From assembly GCA_021203545.1 (NCBI GenBank), contig JAJQAZ010000065.1, positions 1 to 49,287 of the forward strand: a DNA stretch of 49,287 bases, given 5' to 3'. Of this stretch, positions 1-10,800 are shown one piece after another; within the stretch, counting starts at the first letter, position 1; the number at the start of each line of letters is the position of its first letter. The notes under the pieces are model-generated. The model was not told the DNA's origin. It made no database searches and saw only the letters and a list, made by a program, of their open reading frames with translations. Source of the stretch: Tannerellaceae bacterium (lineage in GTDB: Bacteria > Bacteroidota > Bacteroidia > Bacteroidales > Tannerellaceae). The translations under genes were made by a program, and so were the position numbers.

Positions 1-44
1 CGTACGCCGAACAAAGTACGGAAAACGTAAATAAAAATCACCTG

Positions 45-2615
45 TTAATAGGCATCACGTATAGAAATTATTTTCAGTTGTCTTTCCAGTTCTGTTTGCG
101 AAAGAGGGGTCTTTATAACTGTTTTTACTGTTTCGCCAGGTAGGATATCGAAATAGTTGTTGTCAATCCAATTATCAATACTGTCAACACTTAAAAAGAC
201 TGCACGGGCAAAACGGTCGGATTGAAGAGCGATTTCGTAACCTCCTTCTACCGGACGAATGGTTCTTTTTATATGGGTTGGCGGGAAGTCAATATCTTTC
301 TGGAGGGTAAGGAAAAAGGTGTTTTTATATGCTGTTCCTTTTTTGTCGGTCAGAGTTACCTGTAAAAATACCTTCTCTCTGCCATAACCCTGTATCAGTT
401 TATCTACTTCTTCCGTAAAAACAATCTGACTGTTATTGGCCGGGATGCGTACCTGTTTAGTCTGTTCGGATACTGTTTTTCCGTCGAAAGTAATCAGTCT
501 GACACACAGTTTACCGGACGAAGCCGTCAGGCGGTCGGATACAACATAGATATTTAACTGATCCTCTTTCATTGCCGGAGAAACCAACACCTCTTTATAC
601 GCTTCCCTTGCAAAATAGTGTTGTGCTTTCCATCGTCCGTAGTAATCCCGGCTTGCCCACGAAGCAACCGGCCAGCAATCGTTGTGTTGCCAGAATAGCG
701 TACCCATACAGAAAGGCATATCCCGGCGGTGTGCTTCCATCGCTTTCTTAACCGCATCGCCCTGTAACACTTGGCTCATATACAGGAAATGTTCGAAATC
801 TTTAGGTGTCTGGTGTTCCTTTTCCAGATAATCCCGCATTAGCTGGTTGCCATAGGTTCCCGCCCGTTGATGCGAAAGCATCACTTCCGAAGTAATATTC
901 CAGTCGTCGGGAACAGGAGCAAATTTCTTTACAGACTCAAATTCGGGGAATGACTGAAAACCGTATTCACTGAAAAAACGGCTTCGCTCGATATTGAACT
1001 GGTCTGTCGGATGCTGTCCGTGCCATACCCTCCAGTAGTGGCGGTCGCCGTTCACTTCGTCGTCAGGGCCGGTACTGTAGGGGGAAGAGGAAAGGTAGAA
1101 CATACCCGGACTATACTCTTGTACAGTTTCCGGCAATACGCCATCAAACAGATCCGTATACTGTTTCCACACAATCCGTTCGTATTCCGGATCAACCTCC
1201 GAATAGGTTTCCCGGTACCCCCATGCAATCCAGAATTCATGCACTTCGTTATTACCACACCAGATAGATATAGAGGGATGATTACGCAAACGCTTTACAT
1301 TCTGGATCACCTCCTGGCGGATATTTTCCAGAAACTCCCCCTCTGCCGGATAAAGGCTGCAGGCAAACATAAAGTCCTGCCATACCATAATACCGTACTC
1401 ATCACACAGGTCGTAAAAAATATCATTTTCATAAATTCCACCGCCCCAAACACGTAACATATTCATGTTAGCATTAACAGCGTCCAGAATAGTCTGTTTA
1501 TATTTCTCATCAGTTACACGCGGCAGGAAATTATCACTGGGTATATAATTGGCTCCTTTGGCAAAAACAGGTACGCCATTCAGTTCAAAGTAAAAATTCG
1601 TACCGTATTTATCCGGTTCACGATGTACTTTGATCGAGCGGATTCCGGTTCTGTTCACCTGTTTTACAGTTTCGTTACCGGCATTTATTTCTGTTGTAAA
1701 CTCATACAGGTGAGGTTCGCCCAGACCGTTCGACCACCATAAACGGGGTTTTTGTATTGTAAAGTTTACCTGTACTTTATTCAATCCTTTTTTCAGGTTT
1801 GTTTTAACCGAACCGTATAATTTATTTGTCTGATTGTCTTTTACGGATACAGTCGCTCCGTTTATATCCTTATCGGCCAGCACTTCAACTTCGGTACAGA
1901 TAACAGCTTTAGCGGCAGATACCTCTTTCTGGCGAATGTAAACATCTTCAATTTTAACATCATCCCAACCTTCCAGGACTACAGGTCGCCAGATACCGGA
2001 TGTAACCAGGCGCGGCCCCCAGTCCCAACCGTAATGGTAGCCGGCTTTCCGGGCAAAAATACTCACCCGTTTATTGAATATCCCGCCGTTTTCAGCCTGA
2101 TCCGGTCCTGTACGGTACTGATAAGGGAGGGCATCCCATTTAGGAATATCCACTTTAATAGGAGAGTGGAAATAGACTTCCAGTTTATTATCTTTCTCTT
2201 TCAGTTTCTCTTTCAGATCTATTGTCCATTCGCGAAACATGTTATTGGCTTCCAGAATTTTTTCATGGTTCAGATAAACATCTGCATACGTATCCAGGCC
2301 TTTAAACACCAGACGGATATTTTCTTTATTGAAAATTTCGGCCGGCACGTCAAAGTGAGTCTCATACATCCAGTCTTCTTTATCTATCCATTGCAGCCCC
2401 CGTTCATTCAGCCGGAAGAAAGGATCTTCAATAATTTTATTATCCAGCAGGTCTGTATGGATCACTCCGGGTACGGTGGCACTATACCAGTTAGGCATCC
2501 TTCCCTGTCTGAACTTCCATCCATTGTGCAGCTCTATAGAAACAGGATTGGCTACCACAGAATGACTGCATACAACCAGTAGCCATAATAAATAGTAAAT
2601 TGCTTTTTTACGCAT
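45..2615 (-). CDS. Beta-mannosidase, glycoside hydrolase family 2
   Basis: Probable exo-beta-mannosidase releasing mannose from the non-reducing end of beta-mannosides or the N-glycan core. Starting at the ATG at 2615 gives 856 residues, the usual size for bacterial GH2 beta-mannosidases; an upstream TTG only adds two residues. Order: signal peptide (about 1-22), sugar-binding jelly-roll domain (to about 200), immunoglobulin-like domain, TIM barrel (about 340-690), C-terminal beta domains. The acid/base Glu lies in WCGNNE (about residue 457) and the nucleophile Glu in FFSEYG (about residue 550). It is the last gene of the SusC/SusD locus, separated from susD by a repeat-rich gap with a long hairpin, so it may be transcribed with it. 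Family is clear from sequence; the mannoside substrate is inference. Confidence 0.9.
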   Translation of the reverse strand: MRKKAIYYLLWLLVVCSHSVVANPVSIELHNGWKFRQGRMPNWYSATVPGVIHTDLLDNKIIEDPFFRLNERGLQWIDKEDWMYETHFDVPAEIFNKENIRLVFKGLDTYADVYLNHEKILEANNMFREWTIDLKEKLKEKDNKLEVYFHSPIKVDIPKWDALPYQYRTGPDQAENGGIFNKRVSIFARKAGYHYGWDWGPRLVTSGIWRPVVLEGWDDVKIEDVYIRQKEVSAAKAVICTEVEVLADKDINGATVSVKDNQTNKLYGSVKTNLKKGLNKVQVNFTIQKPRLWWSNGLGEPHLYEFTTEINAGNETVKQVNRTGIRSIKVHREPDKYGTNFYFELNGVPVFAKGANYIPSDNFLPRVTDEKYKQTILDAVNANMNMLRVWGGGIYENDIFYDLCDEYGIMVWQDFMFACSLYPAEGEFLENIRQEVIQNVKRLRNHPSISIWCGNNEVHEFWIAWGYRETYSEVDPEYERIVWKQYTDLFDGVLPETVQEYSPGMFYLSSSPYSTGPDDEVNGDRHYWRVWHGQHPTDQFNIERSRFFSEYGFQSFPEFESVKKFAPVPDDWNITSEVMLSHQRAGTYGNQLMRDYLEKEHQTPKDFEHFLYMSQVLQGDAVKKAMEAHRRDMPFCMGTLFWQHNDCWPVASWASRDYYGRWKAQHYFAREAYKEVLVSPAMKEDQLNIYVVSDRLTASSGKLCVRLITFDGKTVSEQTKQVRIPANNSQIVFTEEVDKLIQGYGREKVFLQVTLTDKKGTAYKNTFFLTLQKDIDFPPTHIKRTIRPVEGGYEIALQSDRFARAVFLSVDSIDNWIDNNYFDILPGETVKTVIKTPLSQTELERQLKIISIRDAY

Positions 2616-2678
2616 ATTCAATCGTTTAATAAGTTTATATCCGTTTGTTTGTTTATTTGTTTTTATTCTATGGACGGA

Positions 2679-2790
2679 GGGGATTTATAATCCCCGACAA
2701 ATGGATCTACGGATTTGTAATCCGTTAAAAAAGCATAGCTTTTTTGGTGGCACAGCCCCCGGGTATCACAACATCGGGATTGCAAATCCC
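2679..2790. repeat. Cluster of three GGATT-NNN-AATCC palindromes
   Basis: Palindromes at 2679-2695 (GGGGATTTATAATCCCC), 2710-2724 (CGGATTTGTAATCCG) and 2776-2790 (GGGATTGCAAATCCC). The same family recurs at 27969-28107 and 49163-49247 in this window, always outside genes. Confidence 0.8.
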
Positions 2791-2837
2791 TCCGATCCAA
2801 CACATTTGGCTTTCTTCTTAAAAGGAGAATATTGGAC

Positions 2838-2915
2838 ATACCAACCCCGGCGGCAGGAAATGTATTGCTCGTATGTCATTAGTATACAATACACATGCCG
2901 CCGGAAGATTGGTAT
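2838..2915 (-). repeat. Long imperfect hairpin downstream of susD
   Basis: Arms ATACCAA...CCGGCGGCA...TGTATTG and CAATACA...TGCCGCCGG...TTGGTAT face each other around a short loop, giving a stem of about 30 nt per arm with internal mismatches. It starts 27 bases after the susD stop. There is no T-run straight after the stem, so it is more likely an mRNA stabiliser, partial terminator or repeat element than a simple terminator. Confidence 0.75.
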
Positions 2916-2941
2916 ATTACTTATGGACCGTTTCCTGGATT

Positions 2942-4500
2942 TTATTTATCGGTATAGCCCGGATTCTGATCTGCTTCGGAGATATCATCGTTTCCTTTGA
3001 TCTCAACGTCGGGTATCGGATAAAGGATATGATAATTCTGTATAGCACCGGCTCTTTTTACTGTCATATTCCGTTCTTTTACCAGGCTGATAAAGTTACC
3101 TGTGCGGATCAGGTCCTGGCGTCTCCAGCCTTCAAAACAGAGTTCGCGCATCCGTTCATCCAGTATTTTGTTTCTGAACTCATCCTGGCTCATAGCGCTC
3201 CATTTCTTGTCGGCAGGCAGGTTACCACCCCATGCACGTTCGCGTACAATATTTACCTGGTTGACAGCTTCGGGAGTCTGCCCCAGCTCATTCAGGCATT
3301 CAGCGTAACATAAAATCACATCAGCCAAACGCAGGAAGGCAAAATGTTTACCGGATTCCCATGCATTTCCGTCAGGTCCATCCGTGCGGATATCTTCCCA
3401 TTTTTTAATATGTGGCCCCAGTTCATCCCCTTCGCCTGTCGGATAGGGAGGAGTAGGCTGTCCATTGTAGGTAAAGTCGTAACGGATACTTTCATATTTA
3501 CGCTCGTCGCCTTCTTCCCAGATACCTCCCTCTGCAACATCTGCATAAGCATATTGTGTGTGAACCTGCATATCCCATCCGGCGAAATAGCATCCCATGC
3601 CCCATTCATTGGCAGCGGCACCACTACCCAGGTCGTTCATCCAGTGATTACAATCGGGCCAGCCTTTGCGGAACTGGAATTCAAAAATAGACTCACTATT
3701 ATTCGGTTGGTCAACATCCCATAAGATAGAAACCCTTGGTACAAGTGTATAGTGTGGGATTACTTTTTCAAAACACTCCCTGGCTTTCTCAAAGTCACGG
3801 AAACCTGTTTCTGCCGGAGCTGCCATATAGGCTTTACCTAACATCGTATATCCGGCATAACTGGTAGCCCGTTTTTTATCGTCCTGTTTATCCGGCATAT
3901 TATTAGCCGCTGTTTCCAGGTCGTTAATAATATATTCCCACACCTCTGTAAGCGGTTGGCGGCCATAACCCAGTTCATTGGCACGTGCTATATCAATGAT
4001 CGGAATTTCTCCCCAGAAGAGAGCCAGCTCCATCATAAAGATACCCCGTATAAAAGAGGCTTCACCCATCAACTGTTTCGCCCGTTCCGGCTCTTCTTCG
4101 GTCATACCCAACGCATAAATAGCTTTGGCTGCAGCCGTTACTACCGGCCACCGGCTTGACCACTGTTCTGCCAACCGTTCATTACTGGGAGTAAGCCCGT
4201 TATAACTATCCAGATTCAGGAATTCAAGGTTCTCGATCAATTGCCTTTCACCCCCCCCTTCACTTCATCCGTTCCAAAATTAAAGATCAGGCTACCCCGC
4301 CCTTTTTTCACTTCAATAAATGAGTTATACAACCCCACAACAAGAGGCTCTACATTATCTATTTTGGCAAAAACATCTTCTTCGGTCATAGCTGTCCGGG
4401 ATTCCTGTATCAGGAAATCGGAACAGGATGTGGTAATCATGCCGAAAACCACGAAATAAGCCAGCAAAGAGATTATTCTTTTTTTCATACTACGATTCAT
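2942..4500 (-). CDS. SusD/RagB family glycan-binding lipoprotein, frameshifted as read
   Basis: Surface lipoprotein that captures glycans and works as the lid of the SusC transporter upstream. The N-terminal piece (4237-4500) carries a lipoprotein signal ending in TTSCSDFL; translation may start at the inner ATG at 4488. The C-terminal piece (2942-4240) has the SusD alpha-helical repeats and the late RxWGGN and RxRELCFEGWRRQDLIRTG motifs typical of RagB/SusD. The pieces meet at a run of eight C (4251-4258, G8 in the mRNA sense). Nine G would read DEVKGGGERQLIENLEF and give one 519-residue protein, a normal SusD length. The break is either sequencing error, a slippage-type switch or a recent mutation; the sequence alone cannot decide. 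Confidence 0.88.
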
Positions 4501-4528
4501 TTTGTTGTTTATTTATACGTGGATTACA

Positions 4529-7500
4529 TTAAAAACTCAGGTTTAAACCAAATACAAACATTCTGGACGGTGGATACCAGTCGCCGGTTTCAGGATCGTA
4601 TCCTTTATATTTTGTGATGCAGAATAAGTTCGACCCGGTTGTATAAATCCGTACATTACCCAGTTTTGCTTTATCGGTAAGATAAGAGGGGAATGTATAA
4701 GACAAAGTCATCGTAGACAAACGCAGGAAAGAAGCATTCTGTACACTGTAATCCGAATCGGATATACCATAACGGGGATAACTGTGCCCACCAATCACAC
4801 GGGGTATATCTGTATTCGTATTTTCCGGAGTCCACGCATTCAACAGGTCAACACTTGCCTGGCTGTTCCCGACGCTGCTCAATAAACCTTCATAATACGG
4901 ACTGAATTTCTTTGCTCCATACGAGTAATTGAATACGGCATTTAGCTGAATACCTTTCCAACCGAATTCGGTAGAGAAACCACCATAAAATTTAGGATCG
5001 GTAGAACCGATAATCACTTTATCCAGTTCAGTGATTGTTCCGCTTTCATCCATATCCAAAACATAGAGGTCACCCGGCTGAACATGCCGTCCGTTGAAAT
5101 CAATCTTATTCAACCGTTCCATATCTGCCTTTTGGGCAATACCTCCTGATTTGTAGGTATAAATTGTATTACGTGACTCACCGATGAAAAGGTTACCGGT
5201 TTTCTCTACATACTGGTCACTGTTCACATTATATAACACCTGCATATCTCCATATAATTTAGTCACTTTGTTTTTGTCGGCAGAAATATTGGCTGACACA
5301 TTCCATGTAAAATCTTTTACTTCAACAACCGTTGCATCAATCGTAAATTCAATCCCTTTATTCTCAATAGCACCGATGTTTTCAATCGCGTTTTTATAAC
5401 CGGAAGTAGTGGGTAAAGTGCGGGTCATTAACAAGTCGTCATTTTTAATCAGGAAAGCGTCCAGAGAAGTACGGATCCGGTTGTTCAGAAAGGCCATATC
5501 AACCCCGATATTGACCTGTTTCTGTTTTTCCCACGTTACATCTAACGTTCCTCTCCGCCCGTTCGAAACATAGGCCACCTCATTATTTTTTACCTGCGGA
5601 TAATACAGGCTGCGATAGGCGAAGTTGTCAATATTCTGGTTCCCTACAATACCATATCCCACACGGAATTTCAGCATATCAAATATCTGTTGTTCCTGCA
5701 TAAACTCCTCTCCGGTAATGTTCCAGGCAGCCGAGAAAGAAGGGAAGATACCCCACTGATGCCCTTTTGCAAATTTGGAAGAACCATCATAGCGGGCAGT
5801 GGCAGTCAGGTAATATTTATTATCGTAATTATAATTGGCCCGTACCAGATAAGATATCAGTGTTTCAGTAATAAAGTCCGAACCCATTTGGATTTTTTCT
5901 TTATCCGAAGCACTACCGATATTATAGTAAGAGAAATCGTCCGTAGCAAAATCTGTTCCGGTTATATAGGTATAATTCCGGCTGATCTTGGATGTACTTG
6001 TACCGAACAAACCGTTGATATGATGTTTTCCTATCGACGTTTCATAACTGATCGTATTATCCCATTGCCAGTTGATCCGGGCATCCCGGTTGTGTTTGGC
6101 TTCTCCATTCGTACCGTAACGTAGCGATTCGTAAATCTCTTTTGGAGTATATTTATATTCCGAATGCTCTACATAATCCATAGAGAAAGATGAACAGATA
6201 TTCAGGCCTTCTATGAAATTCAAATTCACAAAACTGGTAGAAAGGAACCGGTTGCGGTACCGGTCGTTATCAATTTGTAACGAACGGATCGGGTTGAAGA
6301 AGTTAGAGTCAAAACGTCCCTGGTAATTCAGCGTAGGAAGATCCGGGTCAATAGCCAGCAATGGGTTTGCACCCCGTGCTTTATCCATTACATTATCTTC
6401 CACGATACTATCTTCGGTACGGGTGAATGATGTATTCGTTCCTACTTTTAACCACGGTTTGATCTGGCGGTCTGCATTGATACGTCCGGTATATTTTTTC
6501 TGTCCTGACTTTTCAATCAACCCTTTATTCTCAGCGTAACCGAAACTGATATAATAAGAATCCTGGTCCGAACCACCGGAAAGACTTACGGAATGATTTT
6601 GTTGTATACCTGTACGTGTTACTTCATCCAGCCAGTCATAATGTTCCCCATTCCGGTATGCTTCGAATTCGTAATCAGCAAATACTTCATTGGAACCCAT
6701 TACCACATCATTGATATATTGCTGGCGGTTACCGTCCGGATTGGTTGCCATGTATCCGTTGGTATATGCTTCTCTTCTCAATTCAAACAGTTGGTTTGCT
6801 TTAAGTGTTTTAGGTACTTTGGCAAACTGCTGCACACCAAACCAGCCATCGTAACTGACACGGCCGGCCCCTTTTTTCACTTTTTTTGTAGTGATCAGTA
6901 CAACCCCATTAGCACCCCGCGAACCATAAATAGCTGTAGCCGAAGCATCTTTTAAAATCTCTACGGAAGCAACATCGTTCAGGTTAATAGAGTTGAATCC
7001 CGCATATTGGTTATCCATAACCAACCCATCTACCACATAGATCGGATCGGTACTGGTATTGATCGTATTGATACCCCGTATTTTAATAGAAGCATCATCG
7101 CCCGGCCGGGTTCCGTTAGAGATCAACACCCCGGCCACTCTACCCTGTATAGCCTGGTTTACATTAGTTACAGGCTTTTCCTGCAAAACTTTGGTAGATA
7201 CACTTCCCACAGCTCCCGTCAGGTCGCTTTTCTTAAAGGAAGCCCCTACGATAACCACTTCATCCAGTGTATTTAAATTTTCAGAAAGAGCTACATTAAT
7301 AACCCTCTGGTTACCTACCCGGATCTCTTTTGCTTCAAACCCGATGTAACTGAATACTAAAATGCTGTTGGGAGGTACACTAAGGCTATAATATCCGTCC
7401 ATATCTGCAATTGTACCCAGTGGGGCACCTTTCACGGCAACATTCCCACCGATAAGAGGTTCTCCTGTCCCGGCTTCCGTTACCCGTCCGGTAACAGTAA

Positions 7501-7570
7501 TATTCTGTGCCGTTAGTGAAGCACAGATGAATAAAAACATGATCAGATGTAAAAGTCCGATTTTTCTCAT
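4529..7570 (-). CDS. SusC/RagA family TonB-dependent outer-membrane transporter
   Basis: Imports oligosaccharides across the outer membrane using TonB energy, paired with the SusD encoded next. 1013 residues, the usual SusC length. Order: signal peptide (1-21, ending LTAQ), carboxypeptidase-regulatory-like beta-sandwich (about 24-108, ITVTGRVTEAGTGEPLIGG), plug domain (about 115-225, with DPIYVVDG, LKDASATAIYGSRGANGVVLI), then a long beta-barrel finishing in aromatic-rich FVFGLNLSF. The gene is intact, unlike its SusD partner and regulator. It starts the transporter operon and has putative regulator sites upstream (7629-7749). Substrate is not visible in the sequence; the beta-mannosidase downstream suggests mannosides. 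Confidence 0.95.
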   Translation of the reverse strand: MRKIGLLHLIMFLFICASLTAQNITVTGRVTEAGTGEPLIGGNVAVKGAPLGTIADMDGYYSLSVPPNSILVFSYIGFEAKEIRVGNQRVINVALSENLNTLDEVVIVGASFKKSDLTGAVGSVSTKVLQEKPVTNVNQAIQGRVAGVLISNGTRPGDDASIKIRGINTINTSTDPIYVVDGLVMDNQYAGFNSINLNDVASVEILKDASATAIYGSRGANGVVLITTKKVKKGAGRVSYDGWFGVQQFAKVPKTLKANQLFELRREAYTNGYMATNPDGNRQQYINDVVMGSNEVFADYEFEAYRNGEHYDWLDEVTRTGIQQNHSVSLSGGSDQDSYYISFGYAENKGLIEKSGQKKYTGRINADRQIKPWLKVGTNTSFTRTEDSIVEDNVMDKARGANPLLAIDPDLPTLNYQGRFDSNFFNPIRSLQIDNDRYRNRFLSTSFVNLNFIEGLNICSSFSMDYVEHSEYKYTPKEIYESLRYGTNGEAKHNRDARINWQWDNTISYETSIGKHHINGLFGTSTSKISRNYTYITGTDFATDDFSYYNIGSASDKEKIQMGSDFITETLISYLVRANYNYDNKYYLTATARYDGSSKFAKGHQWGIFPSFSAAWNITGEEFMQEQQIFDMLKFRVGYGIVGNQNIDNFAYRSLYYPQVKNNEVAYVSNGRRGTLDVTWEKQKQVNIGVDMAFLNNRIRTSLDAFLIKNDDLLMTRTLPTTSGYKNAIENIGAIENKGIEFTIDATVVEVKDFTWNVSANISADKNKVTKLYGDMQVLYNVNSDQYVEKTGNLFIGESRNTIYTYKSGGIAQKADMERLNKIDFNGRHVQPGDLYVLDMDESGTITELDKVIIGSTDPKFYGGFSTEFGWKGIQLNAVFNYSYGAKKFSPYYEGLLSSVGNSQASVDLLNAWTPENTNTDIPRVIGGHSYPRYGISDSDYSVQNASFLRLSTMTLSYTFPSYLTDKAKLGNVRIYTTGSNLFCITKYKGYDPETGDWYPPSRMFVFGLNLSF

Positions 7571-7628
7571 AATTTTCCGATTTAAATTTAAGTTAGACCT
7601 ATTCTGTACAGATTAATAGTTCTTTACG

Positions 7629-7749
7629 AAGCAAAAGTAGAGAGACCCTTTATCGGAAAAAAAAGGCTATGAAGCAAAAAATATCAATTTTGAAGCAATA
7701 ACACCTCTATCCGGGTATACATTCCGCAAATACAACATATTTTGCTTCA
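7629..7749 (-). promoter_or_regulatory. Putative operator boxes and promoter of the susC operon
   Basis: The box TGAAGCAAAA or close variants occurs at 7629-7637, 7671-7680 and 7691-7699, and inverted at 7740-7749. The first box overlaps TACTTTTG on the minus strand (7633-7640), a match to the Bacteroidetes -7 consensus TAnnTTTG about 60 bases before the susC start. Spacing of 43 and 20 bases is near whole helical turns. Binding by the AraC domain of the adjacent hybrid regulator is inference. Confidence 0.55.
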
Positions 7750-7797
7750 TGCCCGACAATATCAAGTCAGAAGTGAGAAAGCTCTTTACCTTTTGCT

Positions 7798-7819
7798 GGC
7801 GCAGATTTAAATCTGTGCC
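7798..7819 (+). repeat. CAGATTTAAATCTG palindrome, copy 1
   Basis: GGC-G-CAGATTTAAATCTG-T-GCC, preceded by TTTTGCT and followed by TAAAT. It lies 57 bases beyond the regulator stop codon. Other copies are at 14121, 16202 and 49053. Confidence 0.85.
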
Positions 7820-7875
7820 TAAATTAACAGACAGTGGAAACAAGCAAATAGCTGTTTACCCGTGTGGTTTTCAAT

Positions 7876-10800
7876 TTAATAGGTGTTTAGTTTTTTATTC
7901 GGGCGGTTCTCTTTTTCGAATTCTTTGGGGGTTTTGCCGAATTGTTTCTGGAATAGCTGGCTGAAATAGGAGGGGGAGTTGATCCCTACCATATAGCAGA
8001 TTTCACCGATCCGGTATCTGCCTTCAATGATCAGTTCGGCCGACCGTTTCAGGCGGATCAGTTTGATAAACTCAACCGGAGGTAGTCCGGACAACATTTT
8101 AATCTTACGCAACAGATTAGACCGGCTCATGCAAACCGCATCGGCCAATCGCTCCACACTGAAATTTTCATCGGTAAGATTCTTTTTTATAATTTCAATA
8201 ATCCGGTTCATAAACTCTTCATCCGGTTTACTTACATGTAGGTTGTGCACCGGGAAAAACGGCTTTTGGGAAAATGCCTCCCGTTCCTTCCGGCGGTTTT
8301 CCAGTAAAGATAAAAGCTGGCTTTTCAAATGATTGAATGAAAACGGTTTCTCAATATAGGCTTCCGCGCCTGCCTTTAAGCCCTCAATTTTACTGTTTAT
8401 ATCTTCTTTGGCGGTAACAAACACAAAAGGTATGTGGCAGTAATCCACTTCGCTTTTTATTTTGCGGCAGAGTGCCATGCCGTCCATCACAGGCATCATG
8501 ATATCGCTTACAATAATATGTACGGGATGTTGTTGCAGTAACTCCCACGCTTCCGCTCCGTTTGCTGCCCGTATAACCTGGAATGTTTCTAACAGTTTAT
8601 TGCCGAGGAACAAAAGTATTTCCGGGTTATCTTCCACTAACAGGAGCGAATAGGAGGGAATTTCTTTTCCTTCTGCTGTTTCTTCTTCCCGTACATATTC
8701 ATCGTGCATATTATAATCCTCTGTGCTGATCATTTTTTCCTGGTTCAAAGGCAGAATTAATACGAACGAGTTTTCAGCCGCCTCCGTATCCAGGTATAGC
8801 CGCCCGCTATGCAGTTCTGCCAGTGAGCGGGATAGGGCAAGCCCAATACCTGACCCGTTTGCGGAAGCTTCATTTTTATTGACCTGGTAGAACGGTTCAA
8901 AAATTTGCTGGCTGAGTCCGGGGCGTATTTTTCGCCATCACTGGTCACGGTCAAAGTAAAAGCAGTCTGTTCCTTTTTCAGTTCAACGCACACCCTCTGT
9001 TGCGAATACTTTAATCCGTTATTCAATAAATTGCTGATAATCTTGGTAACACCTTCTTTATCAATAGCAGCAGAAAAAGTTTCATCCGGAAGAATCAGTT
9101 TTAATTCTTTTTTCTCCTTGATATAAGTCGGTTCAAAACGGCCTGCAATATCCCGTACCAGCGCAGGAATATCCGTCATCATAAAATCCATCAGGAACTT
9201 ATTGGCTTCTACCTTCCGGAAGTCGAGTAGTTGCCTGGTTAGTTGTAGTAAACGGTTTGTATTGGAGGAGATCACTTCCAGGTTCTTTTTCATCTTTTCA
9301 TCCGGGATATCCATTTCCATTATGGTTTCCAATGGGCCGTTGATAAGCGTCAAAGGCGTTTTTACTTCGTGCGCTATTTCTGTAAAAAACTCTACTTTGG
9401 CACTATACAATTCTTTCTCTTTTTCTATTTCATATAATTTGCGTGCTTCCTCCATTTTATGGTCTCTCCTCCGTTTATACCATACCATGAGCCCTCCGGC
9501 CAGGCAGAAAAACAGAACGATATAACTTATATAGGCCCATACGCTTAACCACCAAGGAGGATAGATGCGGATATTCAGGATCGTTTCGCTCTCCAGCCAG
9601 TTCGCATCATTATGGATCGCTTTTACCCGGAATGTATATTGCCCGGGAGGCAATTGGGTGTAAAAAACAGACCGGCTGGCGGGGGCATTGATCCACTCCT
9701 TATCGATCCCTTCCATTTTATACAGGTATTGATACGATTCCGGAGCCGCATAATCCAGTGCAACAAAATCAAGACTGAAGTTGGAACGGTTATAAGGCAG
9801 ACGTATCTGTTCTGTGAAAAGGATACTGTTTTCAAGATTGAATTCATATACCGGCTGACTTACTGTGACCTCTTCATTAAATATTTTCAGCCGTGTGATA
9901 TACACCGGAGGAATAAATTCGAAGGAGGTTTCCGTGCCCGGATAAAAACTGATCAATCCGTCTACACCACCAAAATAAAACTTCCCGTCCGATGCTTTCA
10001 GTGCGGATTTATAATTGAACTGATTACCCAGCAAACCATCTTCTTTGGTAAAGACACGTATTTTATGGGTTTCCGGATTAAATCTCACCAATCCCTGATT
10101 GGTTCCGAACCATAAGTTACTATCCGTATCTTCCAGTATACTATAAGCCACATTGTCCGGTAGCCCCTGTTCGATTGAGAAAGTAGTAAAATTATCTTTT
10201 TCCGGATTGTAGCGGCATATTCCGCCCCGGTCTGTAGAGAACCAGACATTCCCCCCGGCTGTCCGACATTACACCACTGACAGAGTTGGAATAGAGTAAG
10301 GAACTATCCGAAGGATCATGCAGATAATGGCGGTACTCATCACTGGCCGGGTCGTACCGGAATACGCCGGAACCCATACTTGCGAACCATATTCTGTTTT
10401 GGTTATCTTCTGCAATATCAAATATCCAGCATGACCATATCTCCGGAATCCTGACAAATTTCTTTTCCGCCTCATCATATAAATGCACTCCACCATCATT
10501 CCCAAGCCAGAGACGTCCGGCACTATCCCTGTAAATAGCGTAGATACTTTCTTCTTCCAGTTGCAGGTCTGTATGCGGATAATGTTTAACAGAATAATCG
10601 GACAACCGGATTACATCCATACCGTTTTTGAATAATCCACACCATATTTCGTCCCGGTTATCAAATAGTGTAAGCGTAATCAGGTTATTATTGCGTGAAT
10701 TTTCTCCCCGTTTAAATTGCCGGATAGTTCCTGTGGCAGGGTTTAACAGATTAAATCCTTCATCTTCCGTTCCGATCCATATATGTCCGTTTTTATCTTC

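Larger units (their letters stand above)
2616..2941. other. Repeat-rich gap between susD and the beta-mannosidase
   Basis: No convincing gene. It holds three odd-length palindromes (2679-2695, 2710-2724, 2776-2790) of the form GGATT-NNN-AATCC and a long imperfect hairpin at 2838-2915. The short open frames that cross it are composed of these repeats and show no protein-like features. Confidence 0.7.
7571..7875. other. Control region between the hybrid regulator and susC
   Basis: No gene. On the minus strand it holds a Bacteroidetes promoter element for susC, repeated GAAGCAAAA boxes, and, nearer the regulator stop, one copy of the CAGATTTAAATCTG palindrome (7798-7819). Confidence 0.7.

Noticed and set aside
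1011-1457. 148-codon plus-strand frame across the beta-mannosidase
   Set aside because: Opposite-strand shadow of a full-length GH2 gene with intact catalytic motifs; no domain or start context.
2701-3313. Two plus-strand frames over the susD end and the repeat gap
   Set aside because: Composed of palindrome repeats and antisense of SusD; nothing protein-like.
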